Origin: Turritopsis dohrnii
Lineage: Eukaryota; Cnidaria; Hydrozoa; Anthoathecata; Oceaniidae
Direction: 5' to 3'
NCBI GenBank assembly: GCA_027922465.2
Contig: BQMF02000027.1
Span: forward strand, 62,001 to 126,000
Length of the DNA: 64,000 bases
Made by a program: the position numbers and the translations under genes. The notes under the pieces are model-generated. The model saw only the letters and a program-made list of their open reading frames with translations. It did not search any database and was not told the origin of the DNA. Below are positions 22,677-35,128 of this stretch, in pieces (position 1 is the stretch's first letter; each line of letters starts with the position of its first letter).

Positions 22677-23150
22677 TCTATATATTGAGAGCCGATTCTC
22701 TGTCTGTCTGTTTGTTTGTTTGTTTGTAAGTCACGCAAAATGGTAGATGTGAACTGCGAAAGAAATCGGGGAGTCATCAATGTAAGATCACACATAAATT
22801 ATCCCTCTTCTTGTGCGGGATGTCAGTGTGAAACCGTTGTATTGAGACCCTAATTGAATGCGACAATTAGGGAAAATTATCTCAATAACCAATAGGGATA
22901 ACTGACGTTTTTTGGGGTCCACGATACAGGCGATGGGGCGACGAAAAATTTGGGTCTAATATTTTTGGGGAGGGGTCTGTGACGTCATCAAAATCTTTGA
23001 ACAATGATATCTCTGCAACGGTTGATCGTAGCGGAACGATCCCATACATTTTTTTGACCAGTTTTTCGAGCACTACAACATGGGAACACTTTCGGTTGCC
23101 AATTCCTTAATTTTATTTTTCGTGAAGTCAACGCACGCCTTGGCGGCTAG
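22677..23150 (+). mobile_element. Non-autonomous Helitron A
   Basis: Starts TCTATATATTGAGAGCC at 22677 followed by (CTGT)n/(TTTG)n and ends CCTTGGCGGCTAG at 23150. The 3' hairpin present in other copies is deleted. Helitron B begins at the very next base. No Rep/helicase coding sequence. Confidence 0.75.
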
Positions 23151-24050
23151 TCTATATATTAATAGCCGATTCTCTGTCTGTCTGTTTGTTTGTTTGTTTG
23201 TTTGTTTGTTTGTTTGTAAGTCAGGCAAAATGGTAGATTGAGTTGTGAGCGAAATTATTTCTTTTTTTGTGTGCGACGTGAGTTCGAAGCAAACACATTG
23301 CAACCCCAATCGAACGTGAATTTTTTTGGCTGATGAACTAATAGGAACAAGAAACCGCTTGGCTTGAAGACTTCAGGACGTGACACAACGATGGATATTT
23401 AGTCACAAAATACAACGTTGACGAATTGCCAAATTATGTTCAAATCTAATAAAATGACTGGCAAATTCAAAATCAGTAACTTCTAATTGTGGGTTGTAGA
23501 AATTTTTATGAATATTGCGGAAATTTCTAAGTTTGATCCAAATTTGGCCCGAATTACCCATTTCTGTTCAAATCTGACAAAATGACTGACAAATTCGTAA
23601 TCAACACCTATCAAATGTGATCGGCGCAAAACTTTCGAAATTTGGTCCAAATTTGACCTAAATTGCCCAATTTTAATAAAACCTGGCAAAATAATTGTCA
23701 AATTTGAAATCAGCACCTTTCAATTGTGATCTTTGCAAAATTTCCTGAAAATTGAAGAACTTTCGAAATTTGGTCCAAATTTGGCCCAAATTGCCCAATT
23801 TTAGTCAAACCTGGCAATATCGTTGTCAAATTCGAAATCAGCACATTTCAATTGTGCTTTGTGCAAATTTTCATGAAAATTGGTCAACTGGAAGTCCTAA
23901 TTTGACCAAATTTGCGAATTCGGCAACGATGTCATGTAAACGCTGCACGAAAACGTTCATAACTTGGAGTAGTAGTAGTAGGAGGAGGAGGAGGAGGAGG
24001 AGAAACCACGGGTATTTTAAATATTTTACTCCACCACAGGTGTCCTAAAG
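23151..24050 (+). mobile_element. Non-autonomous Helitron B, 3'-truncated, with 128-bp tandem repeats
   Basis: Begins TCTATATATTAATAGCC directly after the CTAG of copy A. Contains about 3.5 copies of a 128-bp unit (TTTGGTCCAAATTTGGCC ... CAATTGTGAT) at about 23510-23920, then (GGA)n and CACGGGTATTTTAAAT. The terminal hairpin and CTAG seen in copies C-E are absent. The frame at 23752-24048 is a translation of the tandem repeat, not a gene. Confidence 0.7.
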
Positions 24051-24682
24051 TCAACAAGATTCGCAAAAATGCGACTATATATTTCCCCAAAGTTGCAAAA
24101 CTTTTATTAATTATTGTGTGTACATAGAAGGCCATAAGAAAAGTGGTATAACTACCATCAACGCAAATAAAAATGCTGTCCATACTAATCAGGGTAGAAT
24201 TCTATTTAATACCATAAAAGAACTTATTTCGAACTTATCATGAAATGAAGATATTCATGGTCATATGACATGGTTTCTCTTATAATTTTTGCTGAGGAGT
24301 TAAAAAAAGTTATGAGTTATGAGAAGTTATTATGGACAAAGCTAAAAATTGGAACACCTAAATGCAACTAATATTTCCCCTTAAACAACTGAATATTAAC
24401 AACTGCATAAATGTGTATAAGGTAAATTCATCATAATAAACGTATGATCTTCATTGCTGCAGAAGCTTGACATCCTTTTACACAGTAATATCATGGCAAA
24501 CAATGCAATTCAACAGAACACAGCTTTTCGTAACTCGTATTAAACTATTTTACAACATCATACAATGAAATTTGTTTACAAGTTTACAAAAGAAAAAAAG
24601 AAAATTGTCAAACCTAATTTTAATACTACAGTCTAAGTATTAAAAATACTTTGGGGTAGACAGCAAATAACTATTAAAAACT
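24051..24682. other. No gene recognised
   Basis: AT-rich, no repeat or coding frame that I can identify. Confidence 0.45.
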
Positions 24683-25655
24683 AGCATGTAGCTTTAGCTA
24701 AAAATGCCCCCGCGCTCAAGCATTCCAATTTGTACACACAGCAAGCTATACATTGCAAGCCTATACAACGGAAACAAAAACAAACAAAACTTTGTTACTT
24801 TTTGTTATCTCTTAGGCCTATGTCACACTGATGCTAATATACCTTTCAAAAAGTGTAAATAAGGCTTAACAAGTAATATCAGAAAGTATTTGCTACAAAC
24901 AAAAGAAATGTGTGAACTGAAACATATGGATACGTAGTTTATAATCAAAGTAAAATTTGTTAAAGAAATTATGTAAGAGCCAAAAGAAAAAAAAAGCTGT
25001 TTCAAAAAAAATATTAAAGCGAAAAATCCATTAGAAATCTGCGTCTCAAACTTTAGTTCTAAACAAAAAATAGCCAACGTTTACATAAAATAGCAAGAAA
25101 AAAATATAAAAAGGTTTTATTGATCATGAGTGAAGGACAGTTAAAGAAGAAAAAAACAAGAATTTGTAATATAGCTTTCTTGCATACACAGAAATCCAAT
25201 TAAAATGGCAAGATCCACCAAAAATCAGTGAATAAAATTTATTGAACGAAAGATTTAGAGCTAAACAACATATACAAACATAAAATGTATGCTTGGCAAA
25301 ATTTCAGATTTCAAGCTGTGCTTCAAAATCCTTGTTGTTCACTTCACTAAAAAAACGCAAAAGTAATATAAAAAATGTTTAATTAATTTTAGCATACGAA
25401 CTTTTTAAATAACATAATATATCATAATAATAAATTAGGAAAGAGATACGAAAAAACATTCTGTCTCCCACTTACAGTACCATGCTTTGAAACGGGAAAA
25501 ACGCAAGGTCAGCTAATAATTGTATTCCACCGTGTAACGTTAACACGAAATTTGGATGAAGATGATGATGATGAACAAAATCGGAAACTGACATTCGCCT
25601 ATCTCGTGAAACTACTATGCCTCCTCGCTCGCTTACGCTCGCTGCGGGGGCAACA
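24683..25655. repeat. Second copy of the dispersed repeat at 2443-3160
   Basis: Blocks 24683-24755 and 24785-24893 match 2658-2735 and 3052-3160 in the same orientation; block 25497-25655 matches 2443-2620 in inverted orientation. The ends therefore lie in a different arrangement from the first copy. No transposase is seen between them. Confidence 0.6.
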
Positions 25656-26248
25656 ATCAAAATTTGTACTGCGTAGCATTTCAAATTAGGACAAGAGTTA
25701 TTTTCCAAAAAGAGATGGTCTTAAAGTGACAATTTATAAAATTAAATTCAAGTATTCAGAATAAACATCTCAGTCACAAAAATATGTGGACACTTATTAT
25801 TTACTATGTGATAAAAATGACTTTCGTAAATCTCAAATGAAAAAAACAAACAGATTTTGGTAGTGAAAATACACATCCATAACCAAATCACTACGAAGCT
25901 AAAAAAAGAAATTTGAGTTCTGGTTTGATTTAATTTACAGATTCTTATGTTGATTGTGTTTTGATTTAAGTTTGTTGTTTGTGTAAGGAAAGTTGACAGT
26001 ATATATATTATATATACTTTTTACAAAATAAAATATCATAATACAGTATCAAAACAGTATGCGTGATCATGGAATTAATCCATAGTATCCAGCCTATCCA
26101 GGCCAGGGAAGCACATTCAACCAGGTTCTTTCAAGTTATTATCTGTCTCAATCCTGTGTATGAAAATATTGTAATTGGTTTTCTGAACATCTTATTGCAT
26201 ATACGACATCACGTTTTTACTTGCTGCTTTTGTAATGTACTCTTTGAA
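25656..26248. other. No gene recognised
   Basis: AT-rich flank between the dispersed repeat and the Helitron array. Confidence 0.45.
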
Positions 26249-26932
26249 TCTATATATTAATAGTCGATTCTCCGTCTGTTTGTTTGTTTGTTTGTTTGGA
26301 CAAAAAGCAGCAGTGGTAGGACGTGGCAGCATGTTTGCAAGTGTATCCTAATGTATCCTTGCCTGACTGTCTGAGACGGGTAAACTTTTTTTTCGAGCAA
26401 TCAAAATGTTTAAAAAACCGATAGGTAAAAAAAGAGTATCATAAAACAAAATATTTTTTTGCTTTTCTTTTAATAATTTAATTTCTTTTTTAATTGTTAT
26501 GCGCTTCAGATCGAACATTATTTTTATTCTCTTTATTCATTTAGCACGTGCCTTTTTTTCTCTCCTCCCGTGTGATCTTTTTAAGAAGAGAAACCATTTC
26601 CCCCTTAAGTTTGATAACACCCATGTTAGAGCGCGTAACTTTTTTAAAACAAAAGCTAATAATAAGTTGAAGTTTTCTCTCTCTACGTTTTGAGTGTAGT
26701 TGTTAAAGTGAAAAACGATTGGTTTTAAAAAGTAAATAAATAGCACATCATCAAATTTGTTTTTTTTGGAACCATTGTTTAAACTGATATTTGATATTTG
26801 ATTTCGAATCTGCCTCTGGCTGAATAGAAGTTGTACGAGCCGTTTTTAAGGAAATATGAGGTTTATTGGGGTCTCCGGGGTGACACAGAGCAGGTGCACA
26901 TGGGCGGCGAGCGACGCCGCCTTGGCGGCTAG
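26249..26932 (+). mobile_element. Non-autonomous Helitron C
   Basis: Starts TCTATATATTAATAGTCG after an A (the expected 5' target base) and ends with hairpin GGCGGCGAGCGACGCCGCC then TTGGCGGCTAG at 26932. The stem (GGCGGC/GCCGCC, loop 7) lies 11 nt before the CTAG end, as in Helitrons. Confidence 0.85.
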
Positions 26933-28390
26933 ACTATATATTAATAGCCGATTCTCTGTTTGTTTGTTAAACGTGGCAGCATGTGCGGTTTGCCAGTGTA
27001 ACCTAACGCTTGCCTGACTGTCTGAGACGGGTGAACTTTTTTTCGAGCAATCAAAATGTTTAAAAACCGATAGGTAAAAAAAGAGTATCATGAAACAAAA
27101 TATTTTTTTGATTTTGTCTTAATAGTTGTCTTAATTTCTTTTAATCGATTTCTTTTAATCTATTTTAATCTGATCGAACGTTTTTTATTCACTTCAGCTA
27201 ATAATAAGTGTTTTGAGTGTATTGCTAAACTGATATTTGATTGGTTTAAAATTGTAAAGAAAAACCACGTGAAGTTCACGTTCGGAATGCACTGTGTAAA
27301 GCAAGAAATTCTGCTGACATTTTAAATGCGACCTCGACAATGAACGGCTGAGCTAAGAACATGCAAGATTTGAAACACCAGGAACGTATTTCTCTTCACG
27401 TGCAAACGAGCTTTATTAAGCGATAAAGCCAGCAGCAAAGGAAGTCTTATCGCAGGTTTTAAGTGCAACAAGAAGCCGCTTGGCTTGAAGACTTCAAGAC
27501 GTAGCTAGCACAACAATGCATATTTAGTCTCAAAAATACAACGTTGCCGAATTGCCAAATTATGTTCAAATCTAATGAAATGACTAGCAAATTCAAAATC
27601 AGCAACTTCTAATTGTGCGTTGTACAAATTTTTATGAATATTGCAGAACTTTCTAAGTTTCATCCAAATTTGACCCGAATTACCCATTTCTGGTCAAATC
27701 TGACAAAATGACTGACAAATTCGAAATCAGCACCTTTCACATGTGATCTGTGCAAAAATTTTTGAAATTTGAAGAAACTTTCTAAATTTGGTCCAAATTC
27801 GGCCTAAATTGCCCAATTTTATTCAAACCTGGCAAAATCATTGTCAAATTCAAAATCAGCACCTTTCAAATGTGATCCATGCAAATTTTTGTGAAAATTG
27901 AAGAATTTACGAAATTTGGTCCAAATTTGGCCTAAATTGCCCAATTTTAGTCAAACCTGACAAAATCATTGTCAAATTTGAAATCAGCACATTTCAATTG
28001 TGATCCGCGCAAAATTTCATGAAAATTGAAGAACTTTCGAAATTTGGTCCAAATTTGGCCTAAATTACCCAATTTTAGTCAAACCTGGCAAAATCATTGT
28101 CAAATTCGAAATCAGCACCTTTCACTTGTGCTCTGTGCAAATTGTCATGAAAATTGGTCAACTGGAAGTCCTAATTTGACCAAATTTGCGAATTCGGCAA
28201 CGATGTCCATGTAAACGCTGCACGAAAACGTTCATAACTTGGAGTAGTAGGAGGAGGAGGAGGAGGAGAAACCACGGGTATTTTAAATAATTTACTCTAC
28301 CACGGGTGTCCTAAAGTCAATAATTTGGAGCAGGTGGTGATGCAACGCAGGCTGAACATGGGCGGCGAGCGACGCCGCCTTTGCGGCTAG
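26933..28390 (+). mobile_element. Non-autonomous Helitron D with 128-bp tandem repeats
   Basis: Starts at 26933 (ACTATATATTAATAGCC, first base changed) immediately after copy C and ends with the same hairpin and TTTGCGGCTAG at 28390. Holds about four 128-bp units (27570-28180) whose TTTGGTCC words are spaced 128 bp apart (about 27787, 27915, 28043), then (GGA)n as in copy B. Confidence 0.85.
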
Positions 28391-29530
28391 TCTATACATT
28401 AATTGCCGATCTCTGTCTGTCTGTTTGTTTGTTTGTTTGTCTGTCACGCAAAATGGTAGATTGAGTTGTGTGAAAAATTATTTCTTTTTTTGTATTCGAC
28501 GTCAGTGCGAAACTAATACATTGCATCCCCAATCGAACGTGACTTTTTTTGGCTGGTGAACCAATAGGGATAACTTTGTTATTATTATTATTGTTATATT
28601 CCAAGGACCACTGTTGACATGGCTTTGAAAACAGTACAAGGACTAGATATAAAAAAAACCAACTGATTAAACATTTTGGACAACAAGCAGCGGTGGCATA
28701 ACATGGTAGCGTGTTCGGTTTGCCAGTGTTGTATCCCAACGCTTGCCTGACTGTGTGAGACGGGTGAACCTTTTTTTCGAGCAATCAAAATGCCTAAAAA
28801 CCGAAGCTTTCCTTGCCCGACAGGTGAAGAAAGTTTGTCATGAAACAAAATATTTTTTTGCTCTTCTTTTAATAATTTAATTTCTTTAAATTGTTATGTG
28901 CTTCTGATCGAACATGTTTTTTATTTGCTTCATTCATTTAGCACGTGCCTTTCTTTCTCCTCCCGTGTGATCTTTTTAAGAAAAGAAACCATTTGCCCCC
29001 TACTTTTGATAGCAACCATGTTAGAGGGCGTAACTTTTTTAAAACAAAAGCTAATAATAAGTTAAAGTTGTTTCTGTCTATGTGTATTGTTAAACTGATA
29101 ATCGATTGGTTCTAAAAAGTAAATAAGTAGCACATCGTAGAATGTAGTTTTTCGGATGCATTGTTTAAACTGATATTTGATTGGTTTAAAATCATAAATT
29201 AAAACCACGTGAAGTTCACGTTGTGAACGAATGCATTGTGTAAAGCAAGAAAATTTGCTGACATTTTGAATGCGACCACAACAATATGAACGGCTGAGTT
29301 AAGAACATGCAAGATTTGAAGCACCAGGAAGGTATTTGTCTTCATGTGCAAATGAGCTTTATTAAGCGATAAAGCCAGCAGCAAAGGAAGTGAAAATCAT
29401 TAGAATTGAACCACAGTTCTCCCACTATACGTCCCTCACTTATCGCTGGTTTTAAGTGCAATAATTTGGAGCAGGTGATGACACAACGGAGGCTGAATAT
29501 GGGCGGCAAGCGACGCTGCCTTGGCGGCTA
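28391..29530 (+). mobile_element. Non-autonomous Helitron E
   Basis: Starts TCTATACATTAATTGCC right after copy D and ends GGGCGGCAAGCGACGCTGCC plus TTGGCGGCTAG at 29530. Its interior shares with C and D the block GAGCAATCAAAATG...AAAACCGA and the CACGTGCC/AAAACAAAAGC block. After 29530 comes TCTATGCTTAATTG, which resembles a further 5' end. Confidence 0.8.
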
Positions 29531-29620
29531 GTCTATGCTTAATTGTGCAGAAAGCGACATCAGATCCGTGACGTTACAAAGACGTCATCAAGTAACCTCC
29601 TGGGAGATTTTTATCAAATA

Positions 29621-31700
29621 CAGTGCGTTTCGTAATGTTGGAAATGGAAATTTTAAAGTTGTTTTTTTAAATGAATATAGCGAATTTCGAAATAATTTTT
29701 ACATCAATGGAAAGCCATTTTCAAGCTCTTTCGGCTAGTATATTTTTGTGAAAAATGAAAAAGTGGGTTTTGAAAAAATAAGGAAAATGTCTTGGAAAAA
29801 TGTAATTAAATTTTTAATGGTCGATGAAAAAAAAAGATTTTTTGAAACAATGACAGTAATTTGGAAAACAATAAACAAATTTAAGCTGTGTGTTCACGAA
29901 AAACGTTAAACTTTTATGTTTTAAAATATCAATTTGGGGTTATGTTTTTTTGAGCCCATAATATAATGTATTAAATTATGAAAACGTGCACTTTTCTTGA
30001 ATACCCTAAATATCCAACAAAGTGGAAATTATTTCGCACACCTTTTGAAGTAGGAATAAGATCATGTAACTTGGGCACTTTTAATTAAAGTATACTTCGG
30101 TTTTAAAGAAATCTTACGAAAGTGTGAACGAAATCTGCTCTTGTTTGGGCGGTAAAATAATAAAAACACTCTACGATGAAATCAACTCCTTCAGCATTCA
30201 AACTTGCCGAAAATGCGACCTTTATCACGGAGTGTTTCGTGCTATTTTCCAAAACAAATGGCAGTACAGCTTAAAAACAATGTTTTAAGATGTTTTGATT
30301 TTTCTGTCATCATCAGTTTAAAATAAAAATTAAAGTTGAATTGTAAGTATTTTTACAAGAAGTTAATAAATAAGAGCCACATTTCTATAAATGTTAGATA
30401 TAAAGTTTAAATGTGCTAAAAATTAATTAAAGAAAGTGCTGTTAAAATATGCTCTATTATAATTACATTAACAATAACACACATCGGCTCATAAGATGAC
30501 AACGGAGAAAAGAAAAACTAAAACTTGTGAGCACATAGAGCAAAAAAAATATAAACAATTTTCTTTTTCATGTATTCGTCAATATGTTATCCAAAGTGCA
30601 ACAAACCTCGACCGACTACTTCTGTATTCTGAATCATGCACATCTTAACGATTTGCAAACTCGCCTCGTAACTTTGATTATTCTGTAAGACGCTTAGGAA
30701 AAGTTTTGGCCTCAAATTGTTCCAGGAATTGAACAATTTTCAAAATTTGGTCCAAATTTGGCCTAATTTGGCCTTATGCACAAGCTGATCTTCAAATTCG
30801 AAATCAACAGTACAAAGTCATTCCTCTATTAAATCTTCATTAGAATTGAACAATGTTCAAAATTTGGTCCAAATTTGGCCTTATTTGATCTTATCCACAA
30901 TTTGACCTTCATATTTGAAATCAGCAGTACAAACTTGTTCCACTATTAAATTTTCATTAAAATTGAACGATTTCCAAAATTTGCCTCAAATTTGGCCTAC
31001 TTTGCCTTTTTTAAAAACTCACACCATTCCCAGTGAACTTTCGAAATCCTTGCCATATTTGAAAAATATTCTGAAAATCAAGCACACACGATAAATCGTA
31101 AGAAATTTTTGAAAACTTTAAAAACTCGATTTCTTTAAAGCAATATAATACTATCAAATTAGTAACTCGATTTAATTTATTTGAAAAATTAACTTCGAGT
31201 TATTAACTCGAATTCAAAATTTGACTTTTATAATTTCGAGTTAATAACTCGAGTTGTAAAAGCGGCAAATATATTTTCGAGTTATTAACTCGAAAGAATA
31301 TAGAAAATTAAAAATTTCGAGTTAATAACTCGAATTATGACGTCATAGTTCATAACTCGACTTCATAACTCGATTTCATAACTCGGGTTTTCCGGGCCTC
31401 AATTTGGGGGTCTCGGCGCAAAGATAAAATTAATAAAAAATTTGAATGGATTCAGTGTTTTGAAACAATAAGCACGATGTAATTAAACTACGTGCTAATC
31501 GACCATTAAAGATTTAATTACATTTTTCCAAGACACTTTCCTTATTTTTTCAAAAACCACTTTATCATTTTCCACAAAAACATACTATCCGAAAGAACTT
31601 GAAAAGGGCTTTCCAACGGTGTAAAAATTATTTCGAAATTCGGTATTCATTTAAAAAAACAGCTTTAAAATTTCCATTTCCAACATTACGAAACACACTG
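29621..31700. mobile_element. Mariner-like long-TIR (foldback) element with TA target duplication
   Basis: The termini CAGTGCGTTTCGTAATGTTG (29621) and its near complement ending CACACTG (31700) extend as inverted repeats of about 200 bp (29621-29835 and 31490-31700), and TA flanks both ends. CAGT...ACTG ends with TA duplication are typical of Tc1/mariner. No transposase frame is present. The interior carries three AAATTTGGTCCAAATTTGGCC-type units (30740-31000, about 120-bp spacing) related to the Helitron satellite, and a cluster of TTCGAGTTATTAACTCGAA palindromes at 31190-31390. Confidence 0.8.
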
Positions 31701-32267
31701 TAGAAATATAAAACAAAATATAGTTGTTGTTCTAAATCTAAGGAGGCCAGAAAAATTTTCAGTTTTGTTCTTTATAGACAAGCATTATAGTTTGCCTTTC
31801 AGTTTTAAAAGTTGCCAAAAATGTGATGATGGATCAAGATAAAACGGGAAATCAATGTAGAATTTCATTTTTGTACTATATTTAAATATATGCTAAATTA
31901 AAGGGGCACTAAACTAAAAAAATCACAAGTTCATTTTTGTACACTATTTGGAACAGCTTTAAAAATGCTGAAATGCTGAGAGACAATATCTCGGGATTGA
32001 AAAATTATTTTTTGAAAATTCAAAAACTGACTTTCATCATCATTTTTAAAATTCTTCCAAATGGTACAAAAAAAGTATGTACATCTGAAAAACTACGTTG
32101 CTTGTCAATTCTGACAAACTGATTTTTACTTTCACACAAACTTTCCGGATTTTCATTGGTGTCCCTACAGCACAAACTTTCCTTGTAGGTATTCGGCAGG
32201 TTTGCAAAATTTTCCACAAAGATACCAATCCACGTTTCCTGTACGTAACACGTGCTGCTCTTCATCT
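31701..32267. other. No gene recognised
   Basis: AT-rich spacer with no recognised coding frame or repeat. Confidence 0.45.
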
Positions 32268-32713
32268 TACCGTATTTCCTCTAATAAACGCCGCCCTCTG
32301 ATAAACGCCGCCCTCTATTAAACGCCGCACTTATAGCCGAATGTTTGTCATAAACGCCGCCCTCTAATAAACGCCTCTCTCTATTAAACGCTGCATCTTG
32401 AAAAGTGGTGTTTATTAAAAAAGGGTTAAACAAGAATTATAAAAAAGCTTTCATCTCATACAAGAGAACGGCGACAGTGATATTGCTCTTCTTTGACATT
32501 TTCGTGAACATATCTTTTGTGTAAAACATAATCACGCAATCTTTTGTAACCTTTTAAGGATAAGGAAACACTATTATTTAAGTTTGCTTCTGTCCAATTT
32601 TTCATTTTGTGATAAACGCCGCCCTCTAAAGAACGCCTCCCTCTATTAAACGCCGCATTCAAAACCTTGAATTTGTAATAAACGCCGCGGCGTTTATTAG
32701 AGGAAATACAGTA
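32268..32713. mobile_element. Foldback element, CCTCTAATAAACGCC family
   Basis: Inverted ends TACCGTATTTCCTCTAATAA and TTATTAGAGGAAATACAGTA. The word AAACGCCGCCCTCT repeats near both ends. Very similar to 36371-36828 over the full length. The frames inside both copies are translations of the repeat. Confidence 0.85.
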
Positions 32714-33210
32714 TTCGTTTTCCTCTTCTGTGCCACTCCTGTTAACATTTCTAACATCTCTTCCATGGTTCAAAATCAAAAGGTTTAAGTTTATTTATAT
32801 CAGGTATGTCTTCCAAACATTCATCATTTTCATCCAAAGGGCTATTTGTTTCATCTATACTTTTCAGCTATAATTTTCTAAAAACACTTTATTTTTGAGC
32901 TTTTTTCTCTGCACATACGCTTTCTGCACGAAGTGACGTCACACACTGAACAAATTAAAAATCTTATTTTCTTCAAAAGAAAAACATGAAGAAAAAATGT
33001 TTTTGAAAAAAATTAACGAATAAGATTTATTATATTTTGAAGTTTTCGTATAGAATAAAAGCATCTCAGTCGAAAATAAATTAGGGCAAACTTCCCCTTA
33101 AAACCATGGAGTGGTCACATTAACCGTGAACATTACACTCTTAAACCGTCAAAGACTTCAGGTATATTCTAGTTATTTTATAGGAAAAATCAAATGTAAT
33201 GTAGATAAAG

Positions 33211-34015
33211 ATGATACCAGTCACAGATATCGTCACATGTACCTTCGCTGTTACCGCCATCTTGTTACATTCTTTAAGTTTTTATCTCCTGAGGCAAGAA
33301 CAGGAAGAGACGATATTACAGAAAAAGTTACTTTACAGTCTGAATATAGTGGAAATCACGATCTCGTGCTTGAATATATGTTTGCCAATAGTGGAAGAAA
33401 TTGCTCCAGAATTCAGTAAATATGTGATTTTATCGAAAATATCGTTCATCATTCCATGCTTATCGACACATTATCTTTTGACAATTCAGCGATTTTTGAC
33501 CACGTATCACAATATTAGATATCCTAGCACGTTTTTTGATTGTTACCATGGCAACCTTATTATTTCCAGCTGGGTATTGGCATGTTTGTTTAACATTGGA
33601 TGCATCATTATTGTCCAAACCAACATCCTTCAAAACCAGTTTCTTGTAATGACTCTAAAAAAGTAATTTTTTCTATGACGTGGATATATGTGGTTCTTAT
33701 CGTCATTGTATATTCTTACATCGGATGGGTGAAAGCAAACGAGCAAACTTAATGACATTTTTGATTCTGATATCATATGTTTTGCTAGTTGCCTTCCTTT
33801 CTGCCCTCCTCATCTCATTTCCAGACATTTTACCATACTTAGCATTTTTCCCACAACTAAACAACAATTTTGATGCTATCGTCTATATAATATTACATCC
33901 GAAGGTAAAACAGAGACTAAGCAGAGTGATACATCCATCAAGAGTCTCGACAACTTTAAGGTCAATTGTTGTCATGGAGATGTCTGGTGTCAACAAGCAA
34001 AAGTCATCGGTGTAA
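33211..34015 (+). pseudogene. Intronless rhodopsin-like GPCR, frameshifted
   Basis: Three frames together give a seven-TM receptor. Frame from ATG 33211: TM1 (TDIVTCTFAVTAILLH), TM2 (LLYSLNIVEITISCLNICLP), TM3 and the following IQRFLTTYHNIRYP (in the place of the DRY box) and TM4 (LIISSWVLACLFNIGCIII), ending at a stop after an A run near 33657. TM5 (IYVVLIVIVYSYIG) lies in another frame from 33675, and TM6-7 (FLILISYVLLVAFLSALL, NNNFDAIVYIILHPKV with DAIVY at the NPxxY position) in a third. At least two indels separate them. The ligand is unknown. Either a recent pseudogene of a large cnidarian GPCR family or sequencing indels. Confidence 0.75.
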
Positions 34016-34040
34016 ATACTGCCTTGTGGAAGACATTGGA

Positions 34041-34200
34041 CGTACAGTCGAATCTCTTTACTTCGAATCTCCACAATTCGAACCCTTTAATTCGAATGAA
34101 TTTCTTTGTAAATGAACCTCTGCAATTCGAACTTTCCATAAATCGAATGTATGATTTTTTTCGGTTCCAGGATATTCGAATCAGAAAAATTTCATTGAGA
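34041..34200. repeat. Fragment of a mariner-type MITE
   Basis: Begins TACAGTCGAATCTC with repeated TTCGAA words, the form of mariner MITE ends (CAGTCGAA). No matching right end was found. Confidence 0.4.
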
Positions 34201-34627
34201 ATATCATATTGGTTTGTTGTTTAAAAACCTTCGTTCACGACAGTAAATGATATGTTCGATGAATAGTCCGAATGTAGTCATTAATTAGCGCTTAATAAGC
34301 CATCATTAACATAAACCTATAACTTAAAATTTCTAAGGATATTCGTATTACTTACTATCCACTATTGTTTTTGAAAAGAAATGATACCCGAGAGGAAACC
34401 TTACACGAACTTTTTTTAATGATTCTTAATTACGTAAGTAATTAAAAACCTTAGAAACGAGGCAAGATCTGCCGTGACGTAATTTCCGAAAAGGCCTATT
34501 CATTTATTACTTAATTCTCATACAATTTTCACTGGTAGCCATTTTGAATGTATATATGTGTAGGTGTGCTATTATTTTTTCAAGTCAATTATTTTTTTTG
34601 TTTTGTATTATATTGTAGTTATCGTGA

Positions 34628-35128
34628 TACCTTATTGGGGAAAAAAAGTCGGAGTAAAATTTCGTCTGGGAAAAATTTAGTCACTTTTCCCCGACTTTTT
34701 TTCAAATTGGTCACTTTTCCTCGATCAATTTTTAACATTAAAGGGCAGTGGCAGTTTTTTTTGTCGAGAGAGATTATTGTTTGGACTTTTTCATACTGAG
34801 TATGGGGCCAGAGAAGTGCACTTTTGGTTTCACTAATCCATAGAATTCGGTGTTTCGAATATACTTCATCGTGGATACCACAATACAAAAATGTTTTGAA
34901 CCAGTTTAAGAGAACAACGGGAGATATATGCCCTATGTCGGAATAAATTCATCTGTTGTGAACTCCATGTAACAAACTTCATCTTCTGTTCTGATATCTT
35001 TCCAGCAATTATGGAATTAATGGACTTTTTAAGGAAAGGTTGTTTTGGGGGGTGGTGACTAAAATTTTCCCCGACTTTTCTCAACCCGACCAAAAATTTT
35101 CCCCGACCTTTTTTATCCCGATAAAGTA
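34628..35128. mobile_element. TACCTTATCGGGG-family element, copy 4
   Basis: Ends TACCTTATTGGGGAAAA and TATCCCGATAAAGTA are inverted; AGTCACTTTTCCCCGAC words lie inside each end. No transposase. Confidence 0.75.

Noticed and set aside
23752..24048. ORF of 98 aa (and its relative at 28026-28214) with similar sequences
   Set aside because: Both are translations of the 128-bp tandem repeat inside Helitrons B and D; similarity comes from the repeat unit, with no sign of protein-level constraint.
22677..29530. CRISPR-like array from the regularly spaced TTTGGTCCAAATTTGG words
   Set aside because: The whole 128-bp unit repeats, including the supposed spacers; it is a satellite in a eukaryotic genome.
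32456..32779. ORF of 107 aa, and a matching ORF at 36574-36849
   Set aside because: They translate the inverted ends of the CCTCTAATAAACGCC foldback family; shared because the element is repeated, not because a gene is conserved.
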